Source: Ga0074139 sp046336825 (GTDB taxonomy: Bacteria > Bdellovibrionota > Bdellovibrionia > Bdellovibrionales > Bdellovibrionaceae). Taken from it: a stretch of 20,942 bases of DNA. Numbering within the stretch: position 1 is the first letter of the stretch; each line of letters opens with the position of its first letter. A model generated the notes under the pieces. It had not been told where the DNA came from. It saw nothing but the letters and a program-made list of their open reading frames with translations, and made no database searches. A program made the translations under genes and the position numbers. Shown in pieces: positions 7,037 through 14,853 of the stretch. The stretch spans positions 1-20,942 of the forward strand of contig JBKDFX010000154.1 of assembly GCA_046336825.1 (NCBI GenBank), written 5' to 3'.

Positions 7037-8263
7037 CTAAGATACTACCATAGGTGCTGACAGCTGAGAAGTCTGTAAATGAGAACTTGCCAAATTGCAA
7101 AAACCTAGCGATTTCAATGATTTAACCAAAATTTCGCAGGCTTCGTGAGCTTCTTCAATTCGAGTCATTCGCCCCCAGCTTATACGAAGGTGGGTGGCTG
7201 GAGATTCTAAATTCCCACGCCCAAGAGCTTTCAAAGCAGGACTCAATTTTGAATCTGACGATCGACAGGCGGAGCCTGTGCTTAGGCACAAACGAGCGAG
7301 ACGGGGAAGTAGGTCATCCGCTGAGAGCCGAGGTACTGTTATGTTGATTAAATATTTTGAACTTTGAAGTTCAGGAGAATTGAAAAGAATTTGATCTGAA
7401 AAGTTCTTTTTTAATTCTGAGTAAAAATGCGAGTGCAAAGTCTGGGCATGGAAAAGATCTTGTGCCATTTCAATTTCGCAAACTTCACAGGCACGACCTA
7501 AAGCGACGATTCCAGGAACATTCAAAGTGCCTGAACGTCCCAGCGGTTCTTGAAAACCACCATGGAGCAGTGGATTGAGTTTAAGTCGTGGATCTTCTTT
7601 TCGAATAAACAGGGCACCTATGCCTTTTGGGCCATAAATTTTGTGACCAGAAAAAGAAAGTAAATCGACAGGAGTTGTTTTTAAATCGATAGGATATTTT
7701 CCCACCATTTGAGTAGCATCAGAGTGTAAAATTAAATTATTATTTTTAGACCATTGAGCCAACTCTTCGATATTTTGTTGGCTTCCAATTTCATTTTGAC
7801 ACCACATCACGGAAAGAATTCGAGTGTTGGGCTTTAGGAGAAAGTTTAAATCAGCTAATTGAATGAGGCCATGAGCATCAACGGGGGCGTATGAAAGTTC
7901 AATGAGTTCTTCATTTGTAAGAAATTTAAGAACTTCTGCAACACTGGAGTGTTCAAAAGGAGTTGTGATGACATGGGGGCGAATAGTGGGCTCTAGTTTT
8001 TTAAGCCGATAAACAAGACCTTTAAGTGCCCAATTATTGCTTTCTGTGGCCCCGCTTGTAAAAACCACTTCCTCAGGACTGCAATTGAGAAGTTGAGCCA
8101 CTTTTTTTCTTGCGGATTGAACAGCCGCTTGAGCTTGCCAGCCACTTGTATGTAACAAACTGGCAGGGTTACCAAATTGCTGATTCCAATAGGGTTCCAT
8201 GGCTTCTTTAACGCGAGCATCGACAGGCGTGGAGGCACAATAGTCAAAATACAAAGATGACAT
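7037..8263 (-). CDS. iscS: cysteine desulfurase (NifS/IscS family)
   Basis: This PLP enzyme converts cysteine to alanine and passes the persulfide sulfur to Fe-S assembly and other thio-transfer pathways. The 408 residues show the class V aminotransferase fold: YFDYCASTP at the N-terminus, TSGATESNN (69-77), the cofactor lysine K208 in SFSGHKIYGPKG, the substrate loop GGFQEPLGRSGTLN, and catalytic C333 in STGSACRSS. The C-terminus (LRISWGRMTRIEEAHE) is typical. About 25 extra residues follow the usual end, perhaps a lineage feature. It forms a two-gene unit with the A-type carrier 2 nt downstream, which supports an Fe-S role. The symbol is a family-level assignment; NifS-like and IscS-like members are hard to separate by eye. 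Confidence 0.95.
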   Translation of the reverse strand: MSSLYFDYCASTPVDARVKEAMEPYWNQQFGNPASLLHTSGWQAQAAVQSARKKVAQLLNCSPEEVVFTSGATESNNWALKGLVYRLKKLEPTIRPHVITTPFEHSSVAEVLKFLTNEELIELSYAPVDAHGLIQLADLNFLLKPNTRILSVMWCQNEIGSQQNIEELAQWSKNNNLILHSDATQMVGKYPIDLKTTPVDLLSFSGHKIYGPKGIGALFIRKEDPRLKLNPLLHGGFQEPLGRSGTLNVPGIVALGRACEVCEIEMAQDLFHAQTLHSHFYSELKKNFSDQILFNSPELQSSKYLINITVPRLSADDLLPRLARLCLSTGSACRSSDSKLSPALKALGRGNLESPATHLRISWGRMTRIEEAHEACEILVKSLKSLGFCNLASSHLQTSQLSAPMVVS

Positions 8264-8310
8264 TCCCTAGACCTACTTCCACTTGACCCTGTCTTCAAGG
8301 GGAATGTGAA

Positions 8311-10449
8311 ATGGAGTCTATGAAATCTGGCACATTGAGAAAAAAAGGCCTTAGAATTGAACCCCTCTTTGAAAAAATGGGAAAGTCGTTACCACCCATA
8401 AAATGGGTTAAAAAGGGCGTCCATGAATTTCCTGATTTTTGGAGTGAAACAGCTGCTGAAATTGTGGCAAGTAAATATTTTCGTAAAACAGGAAAAACAT
8501 CAAAGGCGACACAAGAAACCAGTTTGAAACAGCTTATACATCGAGTTTTAGTCGCTTTAGAAAAAACAGCAAAAGTACAAAAATATTTTGCAAGCTCACT
8601 TGATTTAAAAAACTTTCTATCTGAGCTCAGGCACTTAATTGTTTATCAGAAAGCCGCTTTTAATTCTCCAGTTTGGTTTAATGTAGGACTCTGGGAAGTT
8701 TATAAGGCTGAATCTTCAGGTGAACATTGGGCTTATGATTTCAAATCGAAAAAGATTCGAAAAGTTCATAATATATTTGAACGTCCGCAATGTTCTGCCT
8801 GTTTTATACAAAGTGTAGACGACAGTTTAGAAGGAATTTTTGAACTTGTAAAAAATGAAGCCAAACTTTTCAAGTATGGATCAGGAACGGGAACCAATTT
8901 TTCCACACTGAGATCCAAATACGATGAAATCAGTGTGGGGGGTACATCGTCGGGGCTCATTTCATTTTTGGAAGTTTTTGACAAAGGAGCCGGTTCTGTC
9001 AAATCAGGAGGAACCACTCGTCGAGCAGCGAAAATGGTGCTGTTGGATGACGATCACCCAGAGCTTTTAGAATTTATTTCTTGGAAATCTGAGGAAGAAA
9101 AAAAAGCTCAAACTCTTATAAAGGCAGGTTATTCATCTGACTTTGAGGGGCCTGCTTACAAAACTGTATCAGGCCAAAACTCGAATAACTCTGTTCGCTT
9201 TTCAAACGATTTCATGAAGGCCCTAGTTGAAAATAAAAAATGGTTTTTGCGTTCACGAATCCATGGCAAGAAAGTACGTGAAATTCAGGCCAAAGAAATT
9301 TGGTCTAAACTTTCACAGGCCGCCTGGTCCTGTGCCGATCCAGGAGTGCAATTTTCTGACACCATAAACGAGTGGCACACCTGTTCAACGACAGCACCTA
9401 TTCGAGCCAGCAATCCTTGTTCTGAGTATTTATTTCTAGATGATTCGGCCTGCAACTTGGCTTCTCTCAATTTGATTCATTTTTTTGATCAAAACGGAAA
9501 ATTCAAATCTTCTGATTTCGAGCAAGCCGTAAAAGTAATGACGATAGCCCAGGAAATTTTAGTGGACTATTCCAGCTATCCAACACAAAAAATTGCTCAA
9601 AATTCCCACGATTTTCGTCCTCTGGGTCTGGGTTTTGCTAATTTAGGTTCAGTCTTTATGCGACAAGGACTGAGCTATGATTCGGATGAAGCACGAAGCT
9701 GGGCCTCAGTCATTTCAAGCCTTATGACAGCAAAAGCCTATGCCACCTCGGCTGAAATTTCAGAGTCCCGTGGGGCTTTTCATGGTTTTAAGAAAAACAA
9801 ATCGAAAATGCTCAAAGTGATTGGTAAACATTTAAAAGCTTCTCAAAAAATTCACAACTTTATTGATAATATAGAGATTTCACAACGAGCCTGTGAAATA
9901 TGGAAAACAGCCATGAAAAATGGCCAAAAGCACGGTTTTCGTAATGCCCAAGTTACTGTTATTGCTCCCACTGGGACCATTGGACTGATGATGGATTGTG
10001 ATACTTTAGGAATTGAGCCTGACTTTTCCCTTATTAAATTTAAAAAGTTAGCGGGTGGTGGTTCTTTGAAATTGATCAACAGTGCCGTCAAGCAAGCTCT
10101 TATAAAAAAAGGCTATACAGAAGTACAGGCTGAAGAAATCGAAAAAAAGTTTTTAGCTAGCGGCTCAATAAAGGGCTTGATTCCGGTTGAGCTTGAAAGT
10201 TTATTTAAAACGGCCAATGGTGATTTTCCACTTTCAGGAATATCGCATCTTAAAATGATGCAAGCGGTTCAGCCTTTTATATCCGGAGCCATTTCTAAAA
10301 CAGTGAATTTACCACAAGCGGCAACGCCTCAAGACATATCAGAAATTTTCTTAACGGCATGGAGACTGGGTTTAAAAGCAGTTGCTGTTTACCGTGATAA
10401 TTCTAAGGGGTCTCAGCCTTTACAAACAATTGAATGTTTGGATTGTTAA
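8311..10449 (+). CDS. nrdJ: class II (adenosylcobalamin-dependent) ribonucleotide reductase
   Basis: This enzyme reduces ribonucleotides to deoxyribonucleotides in the cytoplasm, using a 5'-deoxyadenosyl radical from coenzyme B12, so it needs no oxygen and no separate beta subunit. The ten-stranded barrel motifs are visible: FNSPVWFNVG, PQCSACFI with redox Cys164, then FKYGSGTGTNFSTLR, the NPCSE finger-loop motif (368-372) with radical Cys370, its redox partner Cys381 in SACNLASLNL 11 residues later, and APTGTIGLMMDC. The protein ends in a C-x-x-C pair (ECLDC), the shuttle cysteines that re-reduce the active site. At 712 residues it is compact, with no ATP-cone seen at the N-terminus and no long zinc-rich C-terminal extension. 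The start is ATG 8311, with AAGGGGA (8297-8303) 7 nt upstream. Confidence 0.95.
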   Translation: MESMKSGTLRKKGLRIEPLFEKMGKSLPPIKWVKKGVHEFPDFWSETAAEIVASKYFRKTGKTSKATQETSLKQLIHRVLVALEKTAKVQKYFASSLDLKNFLSELRHLIVYQKAAFNSPVWFNVGLWEVYKAESSGEHWAYDFKSKKIRKVHNIFERPQCSACFIQSVDDSLEGIFELVKNEAKLFKYGSGTGTNFSTLRSKYDEISVGGTSSGLISFLEVFDKGAGSVKSGGTTRRAAKMVLLDDDHPELLEFISWKSEEEKKAQTLIKAGYSSDFEGPAYKTVSGQNSNNSVRFSNDFMKALVENKKWFLRSRIHGKKVREIQAKEIWSKLSQAAWSCADPGVQFSDTINEWHTCSTTAPIRASNPCSEYLFLDDSACNLASLNLIHFFDQNGKFKSSDFEQAVKVMTIAQEILVDYSSYPTQKIAQNSHDFRPLGLGFANLGSVFMRQGLSYDSDEARSWASVISSLMTAKAYATSAEISESRGAFHGFKKNKSKMLKVIGKHLKASQKIHNFIDNIEISQRACEIWKTAMKNGQKHGFRNAQVTVIAPTGTIGLMMDCDTLGIEPDFSLIKFKKLAGGGSLKLINSAVKQALIKKGYTEVQAEEIEKKFLASGSIKGLIPVELESLFKTANGDFPLSGISHLKMMQAVQPFISGAISKTVNLPQAATPQDISEIFLTAWRLGLKAVAVYRDNSKGSQPLQTIECLDC

Positions 10450-10555
10450 ACCCGACCATGGTCATTGATGTCGTTGGAATGTTAAAAAAAATTAAACAGA
10501 GCTAAGTGTTTAATTCATTGCATGAGATTTGAACATAAGAGTTAATATTGGCATT

Positions 10556-11212
10556 ATGTCAGCCGAAAAGAAAATTGTGACAACAGATCCAGGTCCATCT
10601 AGTTCTCTAATTTTAAATAAAAATCCTTCTACTTTGAAGGAAAAGTTTCTAATTGCCACTCTCGAAATTGTGGCAGAAAAAGGTCCTGAGGGTTTATCAG
10701 CCAGTGAACTCATTAAACGAACAGACAGCAGTAAAGGCGCCCTTTTTCATCACTTTAAAACCTTAGAAGAACTTTGTTATTCAAGTTTAGTATATTATGT
10801 GGAATTTCTGAGCCAAAATTTTCACTTGAAACCAACCGGAAACTTCAAAGACTGTTTAATCAACTTCACTGAAGATTCAAAAAAACGACAATTTCATATG
10901 GAGTACTTCAATCTGGCTCACTTTTTTCGTGATCGAGCGATGAAGGACGGACGCTACCAAACTCTACTTTGTGAAGCTAAAGATTTACAGGTTGCTAAGC
11001 TATGTGATGTTTTGCAGCCTTTTCTTAGTAGTGATACAAATAAAGAACTCATCAGACCAATCGCTGTATTTTTTATTATTAATTTAGAGTCTATTTTTTA
11101 TCACAGTATTTTTATGGGACGTGCTGATTTGCTTGAACAGCAAACTCAGATTCTCATTCAAACAACTGAGAATCTTTTGCTCAGCTCGGCCATAGCCAAT
11201 TCGGAAAAATAA
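10556..11212 (+). CDS. TetR/AcrR family transcriptional regulator
   Basis: This is a dimeric DNA-binding repressor type. The N-terminal helix-turn-helix is clear: FLIATLEIVAEKGPEGLSASELIKRT (broken as FLIATLEIVAEKG + PEGLSASELIKRT), then the signature SSKGALFHHFKTLEEL, at residues about 31-73. The C-terminal ligand-binding half is unspecific, as is normal. ATG 10556 gives 218 residues; a TTG at 10529 would add nine without a better ribosome site. The gene stands alone on the + strand after nrdJ (gap about 106 nt from that stop to the ATG), so targets are not obvious. No convincing palindromic operator was seen upstream. Its last 55 nt overlap the end of the convergent CinA-type gene. Confidence 0.9.
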   Translation: MSAEKKIVTTDPGPSSSLILNKNPSTLKEKFLIATLEIVAEKGPEGLSASELIKRTDSSKGALFHHFKTLEELCYSSLVYYVEFLSQNFHLKPTGNFKDCLINFTEDSKKRQFHMEYFNLAHFFRDRAMKDGRYQTLLCEAKDLQVAKLCDVLQPFLSSDTNKELIRPIAVFFIINLESIFYHSIFMGRADLLEQQTQILIQTTENLLLSSAIANSEK

Positions 11213-12261
11213 AGATATCTTCTGTCTTTGAAAGCAGAAGAGGTCAAAGGACTCGTTAGGTTTTTTTGAAAATCAATTTCATTAAACCGGGCAGTTAGTA
11301 ATACCTGATTGTCGCTAAGAGTTTTTAAATGGATAAAAAAATCAGCTTCTAGATTCATGAGTTTATTTTTGGAGTAACTGAAATCAGTTTTTGAAAGATG
11401 AGAATTGAGGTAGGATTTCAGTTGACCTAGCCAACGACCATCAGTGACTTCGTCCCAAATCCATGTGTGTCGTGATTTTTGCATAAGCAGGCAGAACTTC
11501 AGACTCACACTTTCTTCATCACGGTAGATTGTATAAGGGGAAAGGGCATGGTTCACTCGATCAAACAAAGATTCAAGTTCTACAGATTGGCTTTTAAGAT
11601 AGTTCAATTTTAGTTCAACATAGGGCTGATGTACACGATATCCCACTGTTAAATTGAGATCTTTTACGAGAGGCTCGGCAATGTGGGCCAGTTGGTTTTC
11701 GCCAATCCCCATCACATGCCAGGATCGCTTCAAAACAGGATCAATACCTAACTTCAAAAGTTGAGCCTCAACAAAATCAATCCATAGGGCTTTTATTTCA
11801 TTTGGTGGTCCAGGCAATGCCCAAAGCTTTTTATTTTGAGTCTCAAGATAAAACCCATTGGCAGTTCCCTGCGTGTTATCTAGCACCACGGCCCCTTTTG
11901 GAAAAAAACACTGTTGTTTTTGAAATTCATGGACGACCAATCCACGCTCGATGAGCCGCCTCTGAACTTTGATCCATGAAGGCTCGTGAAATTCCATGGG
12001 GGATTGGGACCATTGACTGATGAGATCACGAGTGAAGTCATCGGATGTGGGGCCTAAACCACCTGTAACAAAGATAAGATCAGATTTTTGAGCACAAATT
12101 TTGAGTGCTTCAAGTATGAGGGGCCTCTCATCAGGAACAGAAAGGTGCAAACAGCACTCAAACCCCAGTTTTTGTAGATTTTGAGCAATATCCCTGGCAT
12201 TTCCATTCAGGATTTGCCCAGAGGTGATTTCTGACCCCACTGTGAGTAAACTTGCCTTCAT
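11158..12261 (-). CDS. cinA: CinA-family protein with degenerate C-terminal amidase domain
   Basis: CinA proteins join an N-terminal MoaB/MogA-like domain (ADP-ribose/NAD-cycle pyrophosphatase) to a C-terminal nicotinamide-nucleotide amidase (PncC). The N-terminal domain is well kept: MKASLLTVGSEITSGQ at the start, VTGGLGPTSDD (65-75), and the ALPGPPNEIKALW block (148-160). A short connecting domain follows (GIGENQLAHIAEPL). The C-terminal 110 residues align in position with PncC but lack the AESCTGG active-site motif, reading WDEVTDGRWLG (269-279) there, and are about 50 residues shorter than the usual domain. Only the closing pattern (DRRYLYFSELAMAEL) still resembles it. ATG 12261 is chosen because the protein begins exactly at the family N-terminus; an upstream start (12279) adds six residues. 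It overlaps the TetR gene by 55 nt at the 3' end. Confidence 0.9.
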   Translation of the reverse strand: MKASLLTVGSEITSGQILNGNARDIAQNLQKLGFECCLHLSVPDERPLILEALKICAQKSDLIFVTGGLGPTSDDFTRDLISQWSQSPMEFHEPSWIKVQRRLIERGLVVHEFQKQQCFFPKGAVVLDNTQGTANGFYLETQNKKLWALPGPPNEIKALWIDFVEAQLLKLGIDPVLKRSWHVMGIGENQLAHIAEPLVKDLNLTVGYRVHQPYVELKLNYLKSQSVELESLFDRVNHALSPYTIYRDEESVSLKFCLLMQKSRHTWIWDEVTDGRWLGQLKSYLNSHLSKTDFSYSKNKLMNLEADFFIHLKTLSDNQVLLTARFNEIDFQKNLTSPLTSSAFKDRRYLYFSELAMAELSKRFSVV

Positions 12262-12376
12262 ACATCTAAATTGAACCACAAGAGCTAAAGATCCAAGCGC
12301 GGACCTGCCATGTCATTTTATTCTTGAGTTTTACCTGAGCCTTTGGTGAATAGAACTATAACTCAGGAGATCATCT

Positions 12377-13582
12377 ATGCAGAACTACAAAGATTTTAGT
12401 TTATTCAATCCCACTGAAGAACATGCGATGCTTCGTGAAACTTTGCAGTCATTTGTTAAAACTGAAGTTGAACCTCAAGCCCATCAATTTGACCGCGAAG
12501 AAAAATTTAACCTCCCTCTTTTTAAAAAGTTAGGTGAGCTGGGACTTCTCGGTATTACGGTCCCTGAGCCATGGGGAGGCGCTGGTCTTGACGCCACGGC
12601 TGCCGTTATTGTTCATGAAGAGCTTTCGAGTAGTGACCCTGGGTTCTGTCTTGCTTATTTGGCGCACTCCATGTTGATGGTTAATAATTTAGCTGTGAAC
12701 GGTTCTGATGAACAACGTAAAAAGTTTTTACCAGATCTTTGCTCTGGTGCTGCCATTGGGGCCATGGCCATGAGCGAACCCGCCGTGGGAACAGATGTGT
12801 TAGGAATGCAGTCCACAGCGGTAAAAAAAGGACAGCACTATATTCTTAACGGTCGAAAAATGTGGATCACCAATGGGACCATTGATGATGTGGGCACTCC
12901 CTGCGAGCAGGTCTTGGTGTACGCCAAAACCGGAGAACACAAAGGGAGGCCTGCCATTTCTACTTTTTTAGTAGAAAAAGGTTTTAAAGGTTTTTCAGTT
13001 GGTCAAAAAATTAAAGACAAATTGGGCATGCGGGGCTCCAACACAGCGGAATTGGTTTTTCAAGATTGTGAAATTCCTGAAAGCCATTTGGTGGGACTTG
13101 AGGGAGACTCCATGATGCATATGATGAGAAATTTAGAAATTGAACGTGTGACATTGGCGGCTATGTCCATCGGGATTGCTCGGCGAGCATTAGAAATTAT
13201 GAATAAGTACTGCATTGAAAGAGAAGCTTTCGGCAAATCACTCAATCATTTTGGGCAGATTCAAAAGATGATTGGTGAAAGTTACGCTGAATACAAAGCG
13301 GCCCGAGCCTATGTTTATGATGTGGCTCGTACGATGAAACTAGAACATGAAGGCCAACGGGCTGATTCTGATGGAGTCAAACTCGTGGCTACAACCATGG
13401 CTAAAAATGTTTGTGATCGTGCGATTCAAGCCTTGGGTGGTTATGGCTATGTGGGTGAATATGTTGTGGAGCGCCTGTGGCGTGATTCTAAGCTTTTGGA
13501 AATTGGGGGTGGAACTTTGGAAGCCCATCAAAAAAATATCACTCGCGATTTAACTAAAAAGCCGGAACTCATTCGCCTGTGA
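12377..13582 (+). CDS. acyl-CoA dehydrogenase, isovaleryl-CoA-dehydrogenase-like
   Basis: This FAD enzyme introduces the 2,3-double bond of an acyl-CoA and passes electrons to ETF, in fatty acid or branched-chain amino acid breakdown. The 401 residues show AMSEPAVGTDVLGM (131-144), the flavin segment GRKMWITNG (159-167), KLGMRGSNTAEL, and the ending GGYGYVGEYVVERLWRD. The position used as catalytic base in medium-chain enzymes is Gly378 (IGGGT for IYEGT), while Glu256 in NLEIERVTL aligns with the catalytic Glu of isovaleryl-CoA dehydrogenase. This points to the isovaleryl/long-chain subgroup, with substrate still unproven. AGGAGA lies 6 nt before ATG 12377. The stop overlaps the GTG start of trmH, so these two genes are coupled. 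Confidence 0.95.
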   Translation: MQNYKDFSLFNPTEEHAMLRETLQSFVKTEVEPQAHQFDREEKFNLPLFKKLGELGLLGITVPEPWGGAGLDATAAVIVHEELSSSDPGFCLAYLAHSMLMVNNLAVNGSDEQRKKFLPDLCSGAAIGAMAMSEPAVGTDVLGMQSTAVKKGQHYILNGRKMWITNGTIDDVGTPCEQVLVYAKTGEHKGRPAISTFLVEKGFKGFSVGQKIKDKLGMRGSNTAELVFQDCEIPESHLVGLEGDSMMHMMRNLEIERVTLAAMSIGIARRALEIMNKYCIEREAFGKSLNHFGQIQKMIGESYAEYKAARAYVYDVARTMKLEHEGQRADSDGVKLVATTMAKNVCDRAIQALGGYGYVGEYVVERLWRDSKLLEIGGGTLEAHQKNITRDLTKKPELIRL

Positions 13583-14295
13583 GCCCCTTTCAATTGCAAG
13601 ACCCCTTACCCTTAGAAGCTGGCCTGCTGGTTTCGAGTGAGATCATACTCAAATTGATCACACCTCTTTTGACGACGGCTCGGCAGGAAAAAATTGACCG
13701 AGTGGCTCGCCACCGTAACTTTTCCAACGCGCTTGTCTTGGAAGGTATCTACGACCGAGGTAATGTAAGTGCTGTCATGCGAACAGCGGAAGCTCTGGGT
13801 TTTGTGAACTTTCATATTATTGAAACTCAAACTCGCTTTAAAGAAGCCAATCGAGTCACACAAGGAGCCGACAAGTGGACAGAAGTTGAAAAGTGGTCCA
13901 CCACTCGAGATTGCATAACCACTTTAAAAAAAAGAGGTCATCGCATTATTGTGACAAGCCTGGAGGCGTCTAAACCGATTCATGAGGTCGATTTTTCCAC
14001 ACCCACAGCTCTTGTTTTAGGAAATGAAAAAGAGGGTATTTCGCAAGAAATGAAAGAGATCGCGGATGAAAGAATTATTCTGCCCATGCAAGGTTTTGTT
14101 CAGAGCTACAATATTTCAGTAGCAGGAGCTTTATCCCTTTATCATATTTACCAACAGCGAATGCAAAAACTGGGGCGAGTTGAAGACGTCACTCACGAGC
14201 AAATCCAAATTCTTAAAGCTCACTATGCTCTCAGGACTCAAGACTCGTCATTGGATATTCTTAAAAGGCACTTTAATAATCAGTCATTAAGTTAG
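13579..14295 (+). CDS. trmH: tRNA (guanosine(18)-2'-O)-methyltransferase-like SpoU enzyme
   Basis: This SPOUT-class enzyme uses SAM to 2'-O-methylate RNA; TrmH acts on G18 in the tRNA D-loop. The 238 residues include an N-terminal segment with the TrmH-like pattern TTARQEKIDRVARHR, motif 1 EGIYDRGNVSAVMRTAEALG (catalytic Arg in MRTA), motif 2 ALVLGNEKEGIS, and motif 3 ILPMQGFVQSYNISVAGALSLY, broken as ILPMQGFVQS + YNISVAGALSLY. The deep-trefoil-knot region is therefore complete. The order and the SHKW-like GADKW segment fit TrmH better than the rRNA enzyme RlmB, but substrate is inferred. The start is GTG 13579, sharing 4 nt with the acyl-CoA dehydrogenase stop. A hairpin with T-rich tail follows 20 nt after the stop. 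Confidence 0.88.
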   Translation: MSPFQLQDPLPLEAGLLVSSEIILKLITPLLTTARQEKIDRVARHRNFSNALVLEGIYDRGNVSAVMRTAEALGFVNFHIIETQTRFKEANRVTQGADKWTEVEKWSTTRDCITTLKKRGHRIIVTSLEASKPIHEVDFSTPTALVLGNEKEGISQEMKEIADERIILPMQGFVQSYNISVAGALSLYHIYQQRMQKLGRVEDVTHEQIQILKAHYALRTQDSSLDILKRHFNNQSLS

Positions 14296-14314
14296 TAATT
14301 GAGTAACTGAATTG

Positions 14315-14342
14315 AAGTGAAATCGTTTGATTTCATTTTCTT
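14315..14342 (+). terminator. weak intrinsic terminator between convergent trmH and queF
   Basis: TGAAATC (14318-14324), loop GTTT, GATTTCA (14329-14335) form a perfect 7-bp stem, extendable by three weaker pairs, followed by TTTTCTT. It lies in the 45-nt gap between the converging genes. The stem is AT-rich, so efficiency is uncertain. Confidence 0.5.
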
Positions 14343-14853
14343 AGTAAAGTCGATCTAAATTCATCGAATATTTGCCCGGAGAATAATTGTTTTTTCTGTC
14401 AATCAAAAGCCTTTGAAATTCTTTATTTTTTGAGGCTTGGCTAGAAAATGGAAAAATGGCAATTCCACCGCGAGGAGTGAATTCACCTATCACTTCAATG
14501 TAGTGGGGCTTCATCAGATCAAACAAATCATCACATATGGTTTGAATGCAGTCTTCGTGAAAGTCTCCATGGTTACGAAATGAGAATAAGTACAATTTTA
14601 GAGATTTGCTTTCGACCATTTTTTTATCTGCAATATAGTTGATAAAAATCTTTGCAAAGTCAGGCTGTCCAGTTTTAGGGCAGAGAGAAGTAAACTCAGT
14701 ACAAATGAGGCTGGTCCAAGCCAAGCTTTTGGGGTTTTTATTCTGAAAAGCTTCCAAAATTTCAGGTGAATATTCACCTTTGTACTCGGTGGACATTTGG
14801 CCCAATTTAAAAGGAGCCAATTCTTCGAAACGATTAGTTTTATTTTTTTTCAT
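14341..14853 (-). CDS. queF: NADPH-dependent 7-cyano-7-deazaguanine reductase
   Basis: QueF reduces preQ0 to preQ1, the late step of queuosine biosynthesis before insertion into tRNA. The 170-residue length fits the single-domain (type I, tunnel-fold) class. The nucleophile Cys58 lies in EFTSLCPKTGQPDFA, with the proton-donor Asp65 in the same block. The QueF NADPH motif ESKSLKLY is intact at 81-88, and RNHGDFHEDC (93-102) holds the substrate-binding Glu100. The ATG overlaps the stop of the upstream pseudouridine synthase/methyltransferase fusion gene by 4 nt (ATGA), so both are translated from one message. Other queuosine genes (queC, queD, queE, tgt, queA) are not in the window. Confidence 0.96.
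   Translation of the reverse strand: MKKNKTNRFEELAPFKLGQMSTEYKGEYSPEILEAFQNKNPKSLAWTSLICTEFTSLCPKTGQPDFAKIFINYIADKKMVESKSLKLYLFSFRNHGDFHEDCIQTICDDLFDLMKPHYIEVIGEFTPRGGIAIFPFSSQASKNKEFQRLLIDRKNNYSPGKYSMNLDRLY

Noticed and set aside
7035..7100. N-terminal extension of the A-type carrier
   Set aside because: These 22 codons lie in the desulfurase gene in another frame and are absent from the family.
8264..8310. Cobalamin riboswitch upstream of the B12-dependent reductase
   Set aside because: The divergent gap is only 47 nt, far too short for a cobalamin riboswitch.
10454..10463. GACCATGGTC palindrome between nrdJ and tetR as an operator
   Set aside because: It is a 10-bp palindrome without spacer, close to the nrdJ stop and far from the tetR start; chance occurrence is plausible.
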